Assembly: GCA_026004795.1 (NCBI GenBank)
Contig: BPJV01000003.1
Coordinates: 496,001-560,000, forward strand
Length of the DNA stretch: 64,000 bases
Direction: 5' to 3'
DNA from: Pirellulaceae bacterium
GTDB taxonomy: Bacteria; Planctomycetota; Planctomycetia; Pirellulales; Pirellulaceae
The position numbers and the translations under genes are program-made. Numbering within the stretch: the first letter of the stretch is position 1; every line of letters starts with the position of its first letter. A model generated the notes under the pieces. The model was given only the letters and a program-made list of their open reading frames with translations, was not told the DNA's origin and did no database searches. Shown here in pieces: positions 36,566 to 44,591 of this stretch.

Positions 36566-37748
36566 TATCGTGCTTCCTTCCCTGGGAGCCCTGTCATCGT
36601 TCCGCCTGCGTCTCATCCTGCCACCTCCGCGCAGGCGGAGTAAATGGCGGTTGTCTGTCGCTCGATCATAGGAAATTGCCACCTTCGATCACAACCCGGA
36701 TTCCCCCCTCCCTATGGGTGTCTCGGTGCCCTTTCACCCCTTCCCCCTGCTCAGCACCGCGACATCCCAGAAAAGTCTCGACTGTCGCTCTCGCCTCCGA
36801 AATGTAGGTGTTCGCCCTTGCTCCGTTGCGATTCACCGCTACGAACAGGCTGGAAGAGACGGTTATTGCGGCTCATGACGGGTCGACCAGAGTTGGCGGA
36901 CCGACCACGGCGAGGCGATTTGAGGGTGGCGGACACAGCGGAGCCCACCAGCTTATGCGACCGCAGGCCGGTTGGGTAACCTGACAGGTTGCGGTCCATG
37001 CTTGTTTCGTACCCAAGCTTTTTCTTGTACCGAGGCTCTGCCTGGCCGAATTCTACTACCGAGGCTCTGTCAGGGTAGGCGTTGCCACTAGAGGCCGTTG
37101 TTGGCGATGGCAGCGGCGGAGCCTGCTGGGCCACGATCTCTTAGGCAGCGTCCTGTACTAGCCAACGATGGGCGACCTCATCGACGCTTCCGATGGTGCT
37201 ATCCATGGCTAGATTCGTCTGGAAAGAAACGCTGACTTTCCCAGCTGCTCGCCCTTGATCGCTCCGCCCCCATCCACTACAATCACCACTATTGAGACCG
37301 AGTCTCATTATCACCGCCGCTTTAGCCCGCTATCTCGTAGCAAGCCTCCCAGGCCAGCCAACGCCAGCTCCGCGGCACCGGCAACTTCTTTTGTTTTTCT
37401 GCGCGTCCTGGGAGCCCTGACGATGACTCCGACCGCCAACAGGCAGCCCGCGCCCCTGCGCCCCTGGAGGGCGGCGAGGCGCCGCACAACCTGGCAGGCT
37501 TCCTGTCAGGCGGCTTGCCGCCGGCACCGGTCGGTGACATCGAGCCTTGCCCGCGCCCATCGCTTGCTTCCCTCCCCACACGGCGATGCCACCACCCCTC
37601 GGCCTGCGCGCTCCCCACCGAGACGAAGGCGCTTACGGCACTGGTGGCCCCCTGCCGTCCCCATCCCGCTCACAACACCCGACGCGGCTCACATCGAGCA
37701 CTTGAGTTGCCCCTGCGCCACCGCGCGAGGCCCTACGGAGAGAACACG
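36566..37748. other. Long non-coding interval with a short direct repeat
   Basis: Nearly 1.2 kb without a convincing gene; open frames here (for example 36751-37134 on the minus strand) lack ribosome sites and protein-like composition. TACCGAGGCTCTG is repeated at 37028-37040 and 37057-37069, the first copy followed by CC so that AGGC...GCCT can form a small hairpin; this resembles the dispersed GAGGCTCTGCCTGG-type palindromes of some bacterial genomes. The last 500 bp contain the promoter and operator described separately. Confidence 0.5.
37255..37307 (+). promoter_or_regulatory. Sigma70-like promoter with Fur-box-like palindrome
   Basis: TTGATC (37255-37260), 17 bp, TACAAT (37278-37283), then, 9 bp later, TGAGACCGAGTCTCA (37293-37307), a palindrome with perfect 6-bp arms, followed by TTATCA. 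The arms and the 7-1-7 spacing resemble a Fur operator (TGATAATNATTATCA), and its position over the likely transcription start suits repression by iron-loaded Fur. The first downstream gene starts at 37749, leaving a 450-base leader. Assignment to Fur is inference. Confidence 0.55.
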
Positions 37749-37916
37749 ATGACGAAGACGCTGTGTGAACTGAAAAAGCCACTGAAGAAGGACACCGTGG
37801 AGTACCTGAAGAAGGTGCGCGACGCCACGCACGCTTGCCACAAGTGCGGCCGCGCTGCCAATGACCGTCGGTTGCTATGCAAACCGATTGACCTGACCAA
37901 TAGCCCTGAGGCTTGA
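37749..37916 (+). CDS. CxxC mini-protein of unknown function
   Basis: A 55-residue protein from ATG 37749, preceded by GGAGAG. It is lysine-rich at the N-terminus (TLCELKKPLKKDTVEYLKK) and has four cysteines: Cys-6, the CHKC pair near residue 31, and a later LLCKP. The CxxC...C layout could bind zinc or iron, or be redox-active. There is no signal peptide. It is 22 bp upstream of the TPR gene with the AAAGGAG ribosome site between them, and probably starts the transcript from the Fur-like promoter. I do not recognise a named family. Confidence 0.65.
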   Translation: MTKTLCELKKPLKKDTVEYLKKVRDATHACHKCGRAANDRRLLCKPIDLTNSPEA

Positions 37917-37938
37917 GTTTCGAAAGGAGAATCGCCGG

Positions 37939-38697
37939 ATGGACGATCGAGATTCGACATTAAAAACCGTTGCCACGCTGTACGAACAAGGGTACTACGA
38001 ACAGGCACGAGACCTAGCCCACAGCACCTTGCAGCAACACCCCGATGACGGCAAACTCTGGGAACTCTGCGGACTGTGCCACGACGCCCTCAACGACGTG
38101 GCCGCAGCCACGAGGGCCCTGGAAAAAGCCACGCTGCTCGTCCCCCTTTCGGCGGCCGGGCAATGCGTACTTGCCAGATGCTATGCGGTCACGGGCCACC
38201 GCGACTTGGCTCGCCAGATGTATCGCCATGTCTTCTCCATGGCGGACCTGCCTAGCAGGTTGCTACCGATGCTGGCCGCTGGGTTAGGAAGCGCCGGCGA
38301 CTGCGAACTTGCCCTGCAGGCCTGCCGTCAGGCGGCAGCCCTACAACTGGACAGCGGTCAACCCTTCTACGGCATGGCGCACTACATGGGGCGACTGGGC
38401 TATCCGCTGGAGATGATCGCCAACGTCCTTCGCCGCGCCGTGGCGATCGAACCCGACGTATTTCAGTATCGCTTTGCGCTGGCCGTCGCCTGCGGGCACC
38501 TCGGACACCTCGAAGATGCCTATCACGTACTGCGACCGGCGATCGATGCCGAGCTGATTGGCAGCATCCAGTGTGTGCACTGCCTACGCCACCTGGAATG
38601 GATCCTGGCCTCCAACGAGGACGCCTTGAGCGGCATCTGCTGCAGTCGAATCCTGCAATTGACCAACTCCGAAGACGACACGCTGCTGCAAGGGTAA
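37939..38697 (+). CDS. Tetratricopeptide-repeat protein
   Basis: A 252-residue, all-helical soluble protein. TPR-like units are visible at ATLYEQGYYEQARDLAHSTL, LWELCGLCHDALNDVAAATRAL, LARCYAVTGHRDLARQMY and the following 34-residue blocks, with the usual small-residue spacing (W/L-G-Y-A-P). No signal peptide or membrane segment, so probably a cytosolic scaffold or adaptor. It is rich in cysteine for a TPR protein (about 11). ATG 37939 follows AAAGGAG. It is second in the putative iron-responsive unit, and its stop lies 2 bp before the next start. Confidence 0.75.
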   Translation: MDDRDSTLKTVATLYEQGYYEQARDLAHSTLQQHPDDGKLWELCGLCHDALNDVAAATRALEKATLLVPLSAAGQCVLARCYAVTGHRDLARQMYRHVFSMADLPSRLLPMLAAGLGSAGDCELALQACRQAAALQLDSGQPFYGMAHYMGRLGYPLEMIANVLRRAVAIEPDVFQYRFALAVACGHLGHLEDAYHVLRPAIDAELIGSIQCVHCLRHLEWILASNEDALSGICCSRILQLTNSEDDTLLQG

Positions 38698-38699
38698 CC

Positions 38700-39224
38700 A
38701 TGACGGGATTTACAGTACGCCATGAAGAACCGGTGGCCGCGTGGTACCTGGCGGCCCTGCTGACGGCGGCCGGATGCGAGCAGGCAAAGCCCCCCTTATC
38801 GACACAGGCCCCCACCCCGGCAGGATGCGGCCTGCCAGCCGATCGCACGGCGAACCGGCCCGCGGAAGAACCATACCGCTTGACGACCACCGCACTGGTG
38901 CCGTGCCATGAACTGACCGGTGCGGGCAGGAAGACCTGGCATGTCGTGAAGGCCGAGTGGGACGGCCATCCGACCCGCCCTCCCTTCCATGCGCTCACGT
39001 TCTTCGCTGGCGGCGGCTGGAGGGATTCCAGCTGCGTCGGTGGGATATGGCGATTCGACCCCCACCCAAATCGGCTGTATTTCGAACTGGGTGAGTTTGA
39101 AGCCCTCATCAGTGCTGAGGTGCTACAGCTTACGGAGGACCGCCTGGTGATCGAGTTTGCCAACTATGCTCCATCGATGGTTTTAACCCTCACTCCCAGC
39201 AACCGTATGTCGAGCAATGAATGA
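38700..39224 (+). CDS. Hypothetical protein in the Fur-like unit
   Basis: A 174-residue protein from ATG 38700. No family recognised. The N-terminus is weakly hydrophobic (AAWYLAALLTAAGCEQAK) and could be a poor lipoprotein signal with a cysteine near residue 26. The C-terminal half contains LTFFAGGGWRDSSCVGGIWRF and LYFELGEFEALISAEVLQL, then a beta-rich tail. It starts 2 bp after the TPR stop and ends in ATGA shared with the next small gene, so the three genes are tightly coupled. Confidence 0.6.
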   Translation: MTGFTVRHEEPVAAWYLAALLTAAGCEQAKPPLSTQAPTPAGCGLPADRTANRPAEEPYRLTTTALVPCHELTGAGRKTWHVVKAEWDGHPTRPPFHALTFFAGGGWRDSSCVGGIWRFDPHPNRLYFELGEFEALISAEVLQLTEDRLVIEFANYAPSMVLTLTPSNRMSSNE

Positions 39225-39406
39225 TCCAGTCGAAGCCACCGAGACGGAAGCGTGCGACCGGCAAAACGGCTGTCCGTGATGGGGCGAACCACATGGCGAT
39301 CTGGTGCTTGATCTGGTTACACGCCAAGATCTTTGCCACGACGGCAGTGGCCACGCTTGCGGTGAACCTGCTGTACAAGGTCGCCCAGAGATGGGGTAAG
39401 CCATGA
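39221..39406 (+). CDS. Single-helix small membrane protein
   Basis: A 61-residue protein. Its ATG overlaps the upstream stop as ATGA (39221-39224), a classic coupling arrangement. The first 24 residues are basic (KPPRRKRATGK), followed by one membrane helix (IWCLIWLHAKIFATTAVATLAVNLLY) and a short cytoplasmic tail KVAQRWGKP. Positive-inside topology places the N-terminus in the cytoplasm, but both ends are basic. No family recognised; the coupling is the main reason to accept it. Confidence 0.5.
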   Translation: MIQSKPPRRKRATGKTAVRDGANHMAIWCLIWLHAKIFATTAVATLAVNLLYKVAQRWGKP

Positions 39407-39720
39407 TGCCACCAGGCAAGCATTCCCATGGGGAGGCGACAGGAATCCTGCAGATTACCGCTCCCCGTTCCCGTGGACGACCGCGCTGCCGACCACCCCC
39501 GAATCACCAGCCTCATGGATTGCGTCCACCGAACACCAGGTCCCTCTTGTACGCGAAGCCACCCGCACTACAATCCTAAGCTACTGAGACTCAATATCAC
39601 ATCCGCTTGTTGCTTCCCGCCAGCCAGATGCCGGCGCCTTGTCGCGTGCGGCTCAGCGAGCCAGATTCCAACGACATGCGGGTCAAACCTACCATGAACC
39701 CGTTTTTTAAGGAGTCTGTG
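39407..39720. other. Short non-coding interval carrying a second promoter
   Basis: 314 bp between the small membrane-protein gene and the DUF1559 gene. It holds the second promoter and operator, described separately, and no gene. Confidence 0.5.
39547..39599 (+). promoter_or_regulatory. Second sigma70-like promoter with Fur-like site
   Basis: TTGTAC (39547-39552), 16 bp, TACAAT (39569-39574), then, 10 bp later, TGAGACTCAATATCA (39585-39599). It shares CACTACAATC, the TGAGAC half-site at nearly the same distance, and the trailing TATCAC with the promoter at 37255, 2.3 kb upstream. The palindrome is imperfect. The DUF1559 gene starts at 39721. Confidence 0.5.
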
Positions 39721-40638
39721 ATGCGCACAGTTCTTCGTACCGCGCCCCGCGCCGGTTTTACCTTGGTCGAATTGTTGGTGGTGATTGCCATCATTGGCAT
39801 CTTGGTGGGATTGTTGCTGCCCGCCGTGCAATCTGCCCGCGAAGCGGCGCGGCGAATGAGTTGCCAAAACAACCTCAAGCAAATGGGTTTGGCGCTCCAC
39901 AATTACCACGACACCTACAAGTCACTCCCTCCGGGCTGGGCAGATTGGTACGGAGTGTGGAATCCGCCGCTCCACTCGGCCCACGCCAACGTCGCGATGC
40001 TCCCCTATCTAGAACAGACGAACCTGGCCGCTCAGTATGACTTCAATGTGGCCTGGGACCACATCAACAATCAACCACTGCTGACGCTCATGCCCCCGGT
40101 GTATGCCTGTCCTTCCGCCCCAGGTGCCGGCGACGCGGCCCCCGATGGCTACCAAACATCAGATTATGCCTATGTGCGTAGTGCTTCGGATTGGAATGCC
40201 CACCAAGGGCGTGAGCATGCCATGTTTGAGATCAATCACTTTCGCAAGTTTCGCGATGTGATCGATGGATTGTCCAATACGATTCTGCAGTACGAATCGG
40301 CGGGCCGCACGCAGTCCTACGTCTACGGTCAGGTTACCACGCCTCCGTCCTGGTGGAATGGTGCCTATCGAGCATGGACCGGCAACTTCAACGCGAGTTG
40401 GTTCTACCCGGCTCACTTCACCCTCGATCCCAACGGTGGCGAACCAAGCGTCAATTGGTTTGTCGGCTCAGAGATTATCAACACCCACAACTGGAACGCC
40501 CCCTATTCCTTCCACGTGGGCGGGATTCAGATCAGCCTGGGCGATGGCTCTGTCCGCTTCTTAGCGGAGAACGTCGACGTGGAAATCATCAATACCATCA
40601 CGTCCATCAACGGCGGTGAAGTGCTGGGAGAGTTTTGA
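39721..40638 (+). CDS. DUF1559 prepilin-like protein (H-X9-DG)
   Basis: A 305-residue protein typical of planctomycetes. It has the type IV prepilin N-terminus [34 protein letters not shown] in segments (F at +1, E at +5) after a short leader, then [23 protein letters not shown], and near the C-terminus [19 protein letters not shown], the H-X9-DG signature. ATG 39721 follows AAGGAG. Such proteins are thought to be exported by a type II-like pseudopilus route; their function is not settled. The next gene starts 2 bp downstream, so they form a transcript with the PepSY gene. Confidence 0.92.
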   Translation: MRTVLRTAPRAGFTLVELLVVIAIIGILVGLLLPAVQSAREAARRMSCQNNLKQMGLALHNYHDTYKSLPPGWADWYGVWNPPLHSAHANVAMLPYLEQTNLAAQYDFNVAWDHINNQPLLTLMPPVYACPSAPGAGDAAPDGYQTSDYAYVRSASDWNAHQGREHAMFEINHFRKFRDVIDGLSNTILQYESAGRTQSYVYGQVTTPPSWWNGAYRAWTGNFNASWFYPAHFTLDPNGGEPSVNWFVGSEIINTHNWNAPYSFHVGGIQISLGDGSVRFLAENVDVEIINTITSINGGEVLGEF

Positions 40639-40640
40639 AC

Positions 40641-41186
40641 ATGAGCAGCCAACACACACGGCGACAGTCGACTAGGAGCCGCGAACGTTGGTCCGCGCGA
40701 TCCGTTGTTATCCCCACCGTCATTTGGGCATTGTTTTTTGCTTCTGGCTGTGGCGATGCGGATTGGCATGCGGAAACCCATCCAGCCCAAGGTCGAATCA
40801 CCATCAACGGCTCGCCCCCTGTAGGTGCAGTGATAACGCTCTATCCAACCGGTGGCAAAGTGGATACGCGAAACTCCACGCCCTGGGCGTTGGTAGAGGA
40901 AGATGGCTCGTTCACCCTCAGTACGTACGAACTAGGGGACGGGGCACCAGCAGGAGCATACAAACTGACCGTGCGGTGGCCCGTCGATGTTACCGACATG
41001 TCAGCGGCGCTGACCGATCGCCTGCAAGGTGCCTACTCCCGGCCCGAGCGATCGCAGTGGACGGTAACGATCGAGGAAGGCGAAAACCAGTTGCCACCGA
41101 TCGAGATCACTGGCGCCAAGGTCCTTGCCGAGGAACGTTCCACGAAATTGCGTGGCGGTCCGAACGGGCCCCCCAGGGGGCGTTAG
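40641..41186 (+). CDS. Small lipoprotein with carboxypeptidase-regulatory-like domain
   Basis: A 181-residue protein from ATG 40641, behind GGGAGAG. A lipoprotein signal ends in FFASGC at about residue 38. The mature part resembles the short beta-sandwich proteins that commonly follow DUF1559 genes in planctomycetes, with GRITINGSPPVGAVITLYPTGG, DGSFTLSTYELGDGAPAGAYKLTV and a C-terminal EGENQLPPIEI. It starts 2 bp after the DUF1559 stop. Likely an envelope binding or structural partner; function unproven. Confidence 0.8.
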   Translation: MSSQHTRRQSTRSRERWSARSVVIPTVIWALFFASGCGDADWHAETHPAQGRITINGSPPVGAVITLYPTGGKVDTRNSTPWALVEEDGSFTLSTYELGDGAPAGAYKLTVRWPVDVTDMSAALTDRLQGAYSRPERSQWTVTIEEGENQLPPIEITGAKVLAEERSTKLRGGPNGPPRGR

Positions 41187-41242
41187 GGCGTCCTTGCGCA
41201 CCCTTAGTTCTGTTGCCACCACCGCTCGTCGCCTTGAAAAAC

Positions 41243-42412
41243 ATGAAAATGCACCGACTTCGCAAAACCTGGTTACAGATCCACCGTTGGCTCGGGGTAT
41301 GGATAGGGCTCTTATTTGCCTTGGTCGGTTTGACCGGCAGCCTGCTCGTTTTCGACCACGCCATCGATGAGTGGCTCAACCCCGAGCTATTGCTGACGAA
41401 GGGAAACGGCAGTCGCCGCCCCCTTACAGATGTCGTCCGTGCGGCAGAACAGTATTATGCCCCCCCTGAAAAGACTGCTTTCTCTGTCAACCGTCCGCGG
41501 GTGCCAAACGGTGTCTGGACGGTATGGTTTGTCGAAGGTTCGGCTCACGATCGAAAATTCGTTGCGGTCTACGTCGACCCCTACACAGCGCAGGTTACCG
41601 GCCGGCGCGTGTGGGGAGAAGATTTGATGTCCGGGATTTACAATCTGCACTTCCGTTTGATGGCAGGAAGACCCGGAGGCATCATCGTCGGCCTGATCGG
41701 ATGTTGCTTGCTGTTGTCGATTGCCACCGGACTGTGGCTGTGGTGGCCGTTGTGGAAACGAAGTTGGCGAGCTGCCTTCGCTGTGCGTCGCGGCAGGTTG
41801 CTCAACTTTGATATCCACAAGGTGGTGGGCACCATCAGCAGCGCGTTCTTGGTGACCCTTGCGTTTACGGGGGTTTACATGGAGTTCCCCGGCCTTTTCA
41901 AGAAGATTGTCACGAGCGTCGCTCCGCTGAGCCATCCACCCGAGGGACTGCAATCCACACGGCAAGAGGGAAACGAACCGATATCGCCAGACGCCGCCGT
42001 GGCGATCGCCCAGCAGAGGTTTCCCAACGCGCAATTCGATCACCTCCACCTACCCACCGACGACGACGGTGTCTATGAGGTCGCGTTGCGACAGCCAGAC
42101 GAAATCCAGGAGTCGTTTGGCCGCACGCAGGTGTTCATCGACCAATACGACGGCAGTATCCTGGCGGTATACCAACCTGCAGATTATACGGCGGCCGACG
42201 CTTTCTTCGCATGGCAATTCCCTCTGCATAATGGTGAAGCATTCGGGCTGGTGGGCCGCTGGTTCGTCTTGGTCGCCGGATTAACTCCCTCCATCCTCTA
42301 TGTCACCGGAATTGCTATTTGGTGGAGAAAGTCGCGGACCGCAAAGCAAAGAATGACGCCAAACCCCACCGGCGAACGATCGTCGGCGATCGATAAGGCG
42401 GCCGTCGCCTGA
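41243..42412 (+). CDS. PepSY-associated transmembrane protein
   Basis: A 389-residue inner-membrane protein of the PepSY-TM family, many members of which are iron-regulated and found with siderophore receptors. Four transmembrane segments are visible: KTWLQIHRWLGVWIGLLFAL near the start (with the family histidine in the HRW motif), VGLIGCCLLLSIATGLWLWW near residue 150, VGTISSAFLVTLAFTGVY, and GRWFVLVAGLTPSILYVTGIAIW at the C-terminus. Two PepSY-like periplasmic stretches lie between (around residues 60-110 and 240-310). Starts at ATG 41243 or 41249. It closes the DUF1559 unit, 56 bp after the lipoprotein. Confidence 0.88.
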   Translation: MKMHRLRKTWLQIHRWLGVWIGLLFALVGLTGSLLVFDHAIDEWLNPELLLTKGNGSRRPLTDVVRAAEQYYAPPEKTAFSVNRPRVPNGVWTVWFVEGSAHDRKFVAVYVDPYTAQVTGRRVWGEDLMSGIYNLHFRLMAGRPGGIIVGLIGCCLLLSIATGLWLWWPLWKRSWRAAFAVRRGRLLNFDIHKVVGTISSAFLVTLAFTGVYMEFPGLFKKIVTSVAPLSHPPEGLQSTRQEGNEPISPDAAVAIAQQRFPNAQFDHLHLPTDDDGVYEVALRQPDEIQESFGRTQVFIDQYDGSILAVYQPADYTAADAFFAWQFPLHNGEAFGLVGRWFVLVAGLTPSILYVTGIAIWWRKSRTAKQRMTPNPTGERSSAIDKAAVA

Positions 42413-43212
42413 GCCTCAGGGGCACCCTCCATCGGCATGTACTATCGATGACGCGCAACAAGCGCTGGGACGACAACCGTTTGGCCGGCGCGAACAGCTC
42501 GGGCCCCGCGTGTCTTACTCGCCCCCTCTCACTGGTAGAACGGGCTTGTTGGGCACGGCACTGCTCCGATCTGCATGTAGCTAGCATTTCAATCGCGGGC
42601 AATAGGTTGACCATTTTTTCGTAAGCAACCGGAGATGTTGCCCCAACCTGCAATGGCGCTTGGACTTCAACTCAGCTGCTCCCATCCGTGACTGTTTCTC
42701 CAACGTCGTTGATCTATCTTCCCATCACAAGTTGGTCCTCATCATCAACCGCTGCCCGTCATGACCTGGCCTCCACCAGCGGGCGTCTCCGTCCCGAACC
42801 AAGTTGATCGCTGGTGCCACTGAGCAACCTTCCTCGTGGTGAGGGTGGGCTGGCACTCCTTCTCACAACGCCACTATGGCACAAGCTTTATCACCACCGA
42901 AAACAGTTCCGTTGGCTGAAAGTAACCATAGAAGACCGGGCCTGCCGTCAGGATGCCGATGCAGACTCCCGCATACCGATTCGTTGGACCAGCGAGGCGC
43001 CTTTCCTGCCGCAAATTTGCCGACCTGCCAACCTGCCATCTAGCTTCGGTTCCCATAGACTCGGCACCCGCAGAGAAGCTAATCTACAGCAGAGGGCTCG
43101 GGGGCATCTCTCTCGATTAGCCCCGTCGGTCCGTTCGCTACGCAGTGGAGAGAAGTCGTCCGGTCAAGTCGCCATCAGCACTCGAAGCCGTTTTCGACAG
43201 CACGGAGATTCC
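42413..43212. other. Non-coding interval
   Basis: About 800 bp with no supported gene. The upstream extension of the next frame (from 42814) has an unbiased composition and no ribosome site. No promoter or repeat stands out. Confidence 0.4.
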
Positions 43213-44556
43213 ATGCATAGGAGGTTGCACGAATCGACTAGCCGTGGATTATGCCGCGCGACCATTGTCTTGCTGGCCATCGTGCCGCTGGTCGCCACGC
43301 TAGCATTCAGTGCATGGATTCACCTGCCTCTGTACCGCCAGCAGGCACAGAAATACTGGGAACGTCAATTCGCGTCTGCTTTGGGAGCGATAACCAAGGT
43401 CAGCGGGCTGCGCCGAGAGGCACCAGGAAGCACGTACTTGGAAGAGCTTCAGTTCTATCACCCCGAGAGCGGAGAGCCACTGGGTTCGGCTCATGGCCTG
43501 CATGTCGTGCGTCGTGGAGATCAATGGCTGCTGCATATCGACCACATGGAAATGGAGGCGAGCAAATTAGCATCGGCCTGGTGGGTGATGGAACCGTACG
43601 TGTTGCGGCGCCCGGCGCAGGTTGCCGTCGCCAGCTTGAAGGTGGAGCGGGTGCGCATCGCTGATACCACCTCCCGAACGTCCACGGAATTGACGGACCT
43701 GCGGATCGCCTTTCTTCCAGACGCCACGGCATCGCGATTGAGCGTCGAGTGGCAATGGGCAGCACGAAGCGATGATTCCCGCTCATCCCCAGGAACTCCC
43801 GACTCCCAGCATCCATCTCCGCGAGTGAACATCAAGCGTTTGCACAAGGAAGAGGGCCTTCCCACTCTGATACAGTTGAGGACCGGCGCCACCCCCCTCC
43901 CCTGCTCCATGCTAGCATCGTTTTGGCCATCGGTCCGCACGCTGGGAAGGAACGCCACCGTGGAAGGGATCATCGACTGGCGCGCCGACCATGGGCGTTG
44001 GCAACTTCTGGTCAACCGAGACGAGCGTGCGGCTGCCGAGACAGCTCCGCATCAGGCAGGAGGTCTACTGATCCGCAACATCGATTACGCTCGGCTCCCA
44101 TGGCAGCAAGACCTGGCCATGACTGGCCAAGGTTGGGTATGGCTGAGCCAAGCCCGAATTGAGGGGGGAAGCATTCAGCTATTGCGTGGTGCGATCCAAA
44201 GCGGCCCTGGCCGGATAAGCCATGGTTTACTAACCCTGTGCCACAGCCATCTCGGGCTTCAGCTGGCACCGGGAATCGCAACGAGCAACGTACCGATCCT
44301 TCCCTATGATCAAGCGCTGGTTCACTTCCAGATCGCGCCGGCTACGTTTCAGATCGCCGGTGCGATGGAAGGGGGCGCTGCCATCGTCGATCGCAACGGT
44401 CCCTTGGCGCAGCGCCCCGACTGGCACACCCCTCTGCCCCTACAACTATTGGCAGGAGCGTTGGACACCGTGCTCGCTCCCTCCCTCTCTGACCACCCGG
44501 CTGAGAAAGACAGGCTATTGCGGATGGCCAGCAGCTGGCTGCCCTTGGAACGTTGA
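43213..44556 (+). CDS. Membrane-anchored protein of unknown function
   Basis: A 447-residue protein from ATG 43213, behind GGAG. Residues about 14-37 form one transmembrane helix (ATIVLLAIVPLVATLAFSAW). The rest is extracytoplasmic and beta-rich, with repeated short modules such as VEGIIDWRADHGRWQLLVN and VHFQIAPATFQIAGAM, resembling the lineage-specific AsmA-like proteins of planctomycetes, but I cannot assign a family. It ends 35 bp before the convergent App1-like gene. Confidence 0.6.
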   Translation: MHRRLHESTSRGLCRATIVLLAIVPLVATLAFSAWIHLPLYRQQAQKYWERQFASALGAITKVSGLRREAPGSTYLEELQFYHPESGEPLGSAHGLHVVRRGDQWLLHIDHMEMEASKLASAWWVMEPYVLRRPAQVAVASLKVERVRIADTTSRTSTELTDLRIAFLPDATASRLSVEWQWAARSDDSRSSPGTPDSQHPSPRVNIKRLHKEEGLPTLIQLRTGATPLPCSMLASFWPSVRTLGRNATVEGIIDWRADHGRWQLLVNRDERAAAETAPHQAGGLLIRNIDYARLPWQQDLAMTGQGWVWLSQARIEGGSIQLLRGAIQSGPGRISHGLLTLCHSHLGLQLAPGIATSNVPILPYDQALVHFQIAPATFQIAGAMEGGAAIVDRNGPLAQRPDWHTPLPLQLLAGALDTVLAPSLSDHPAEKDRLLRMASSWLPLER

Positions 44557-44591
44557 CGCATCTCGCTGGCCGCTTCCCGCTCCCATCGGCA

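Noticed and set aside
36751-37134. 127-residue minus-strand open frame
   Set aside because: No ribosome site, composition rich in S/R/P with no recognisable structure, and it spans a repeated non-coding motif.
42814-43212. 133-residue upstream extension of the gene at 43213
   Set aside because: The extension lacks a ribosome site and has no protein-like hydrophobic or domain pattern; ATG 43213 has GGAG and precedes the transmembrane helix.
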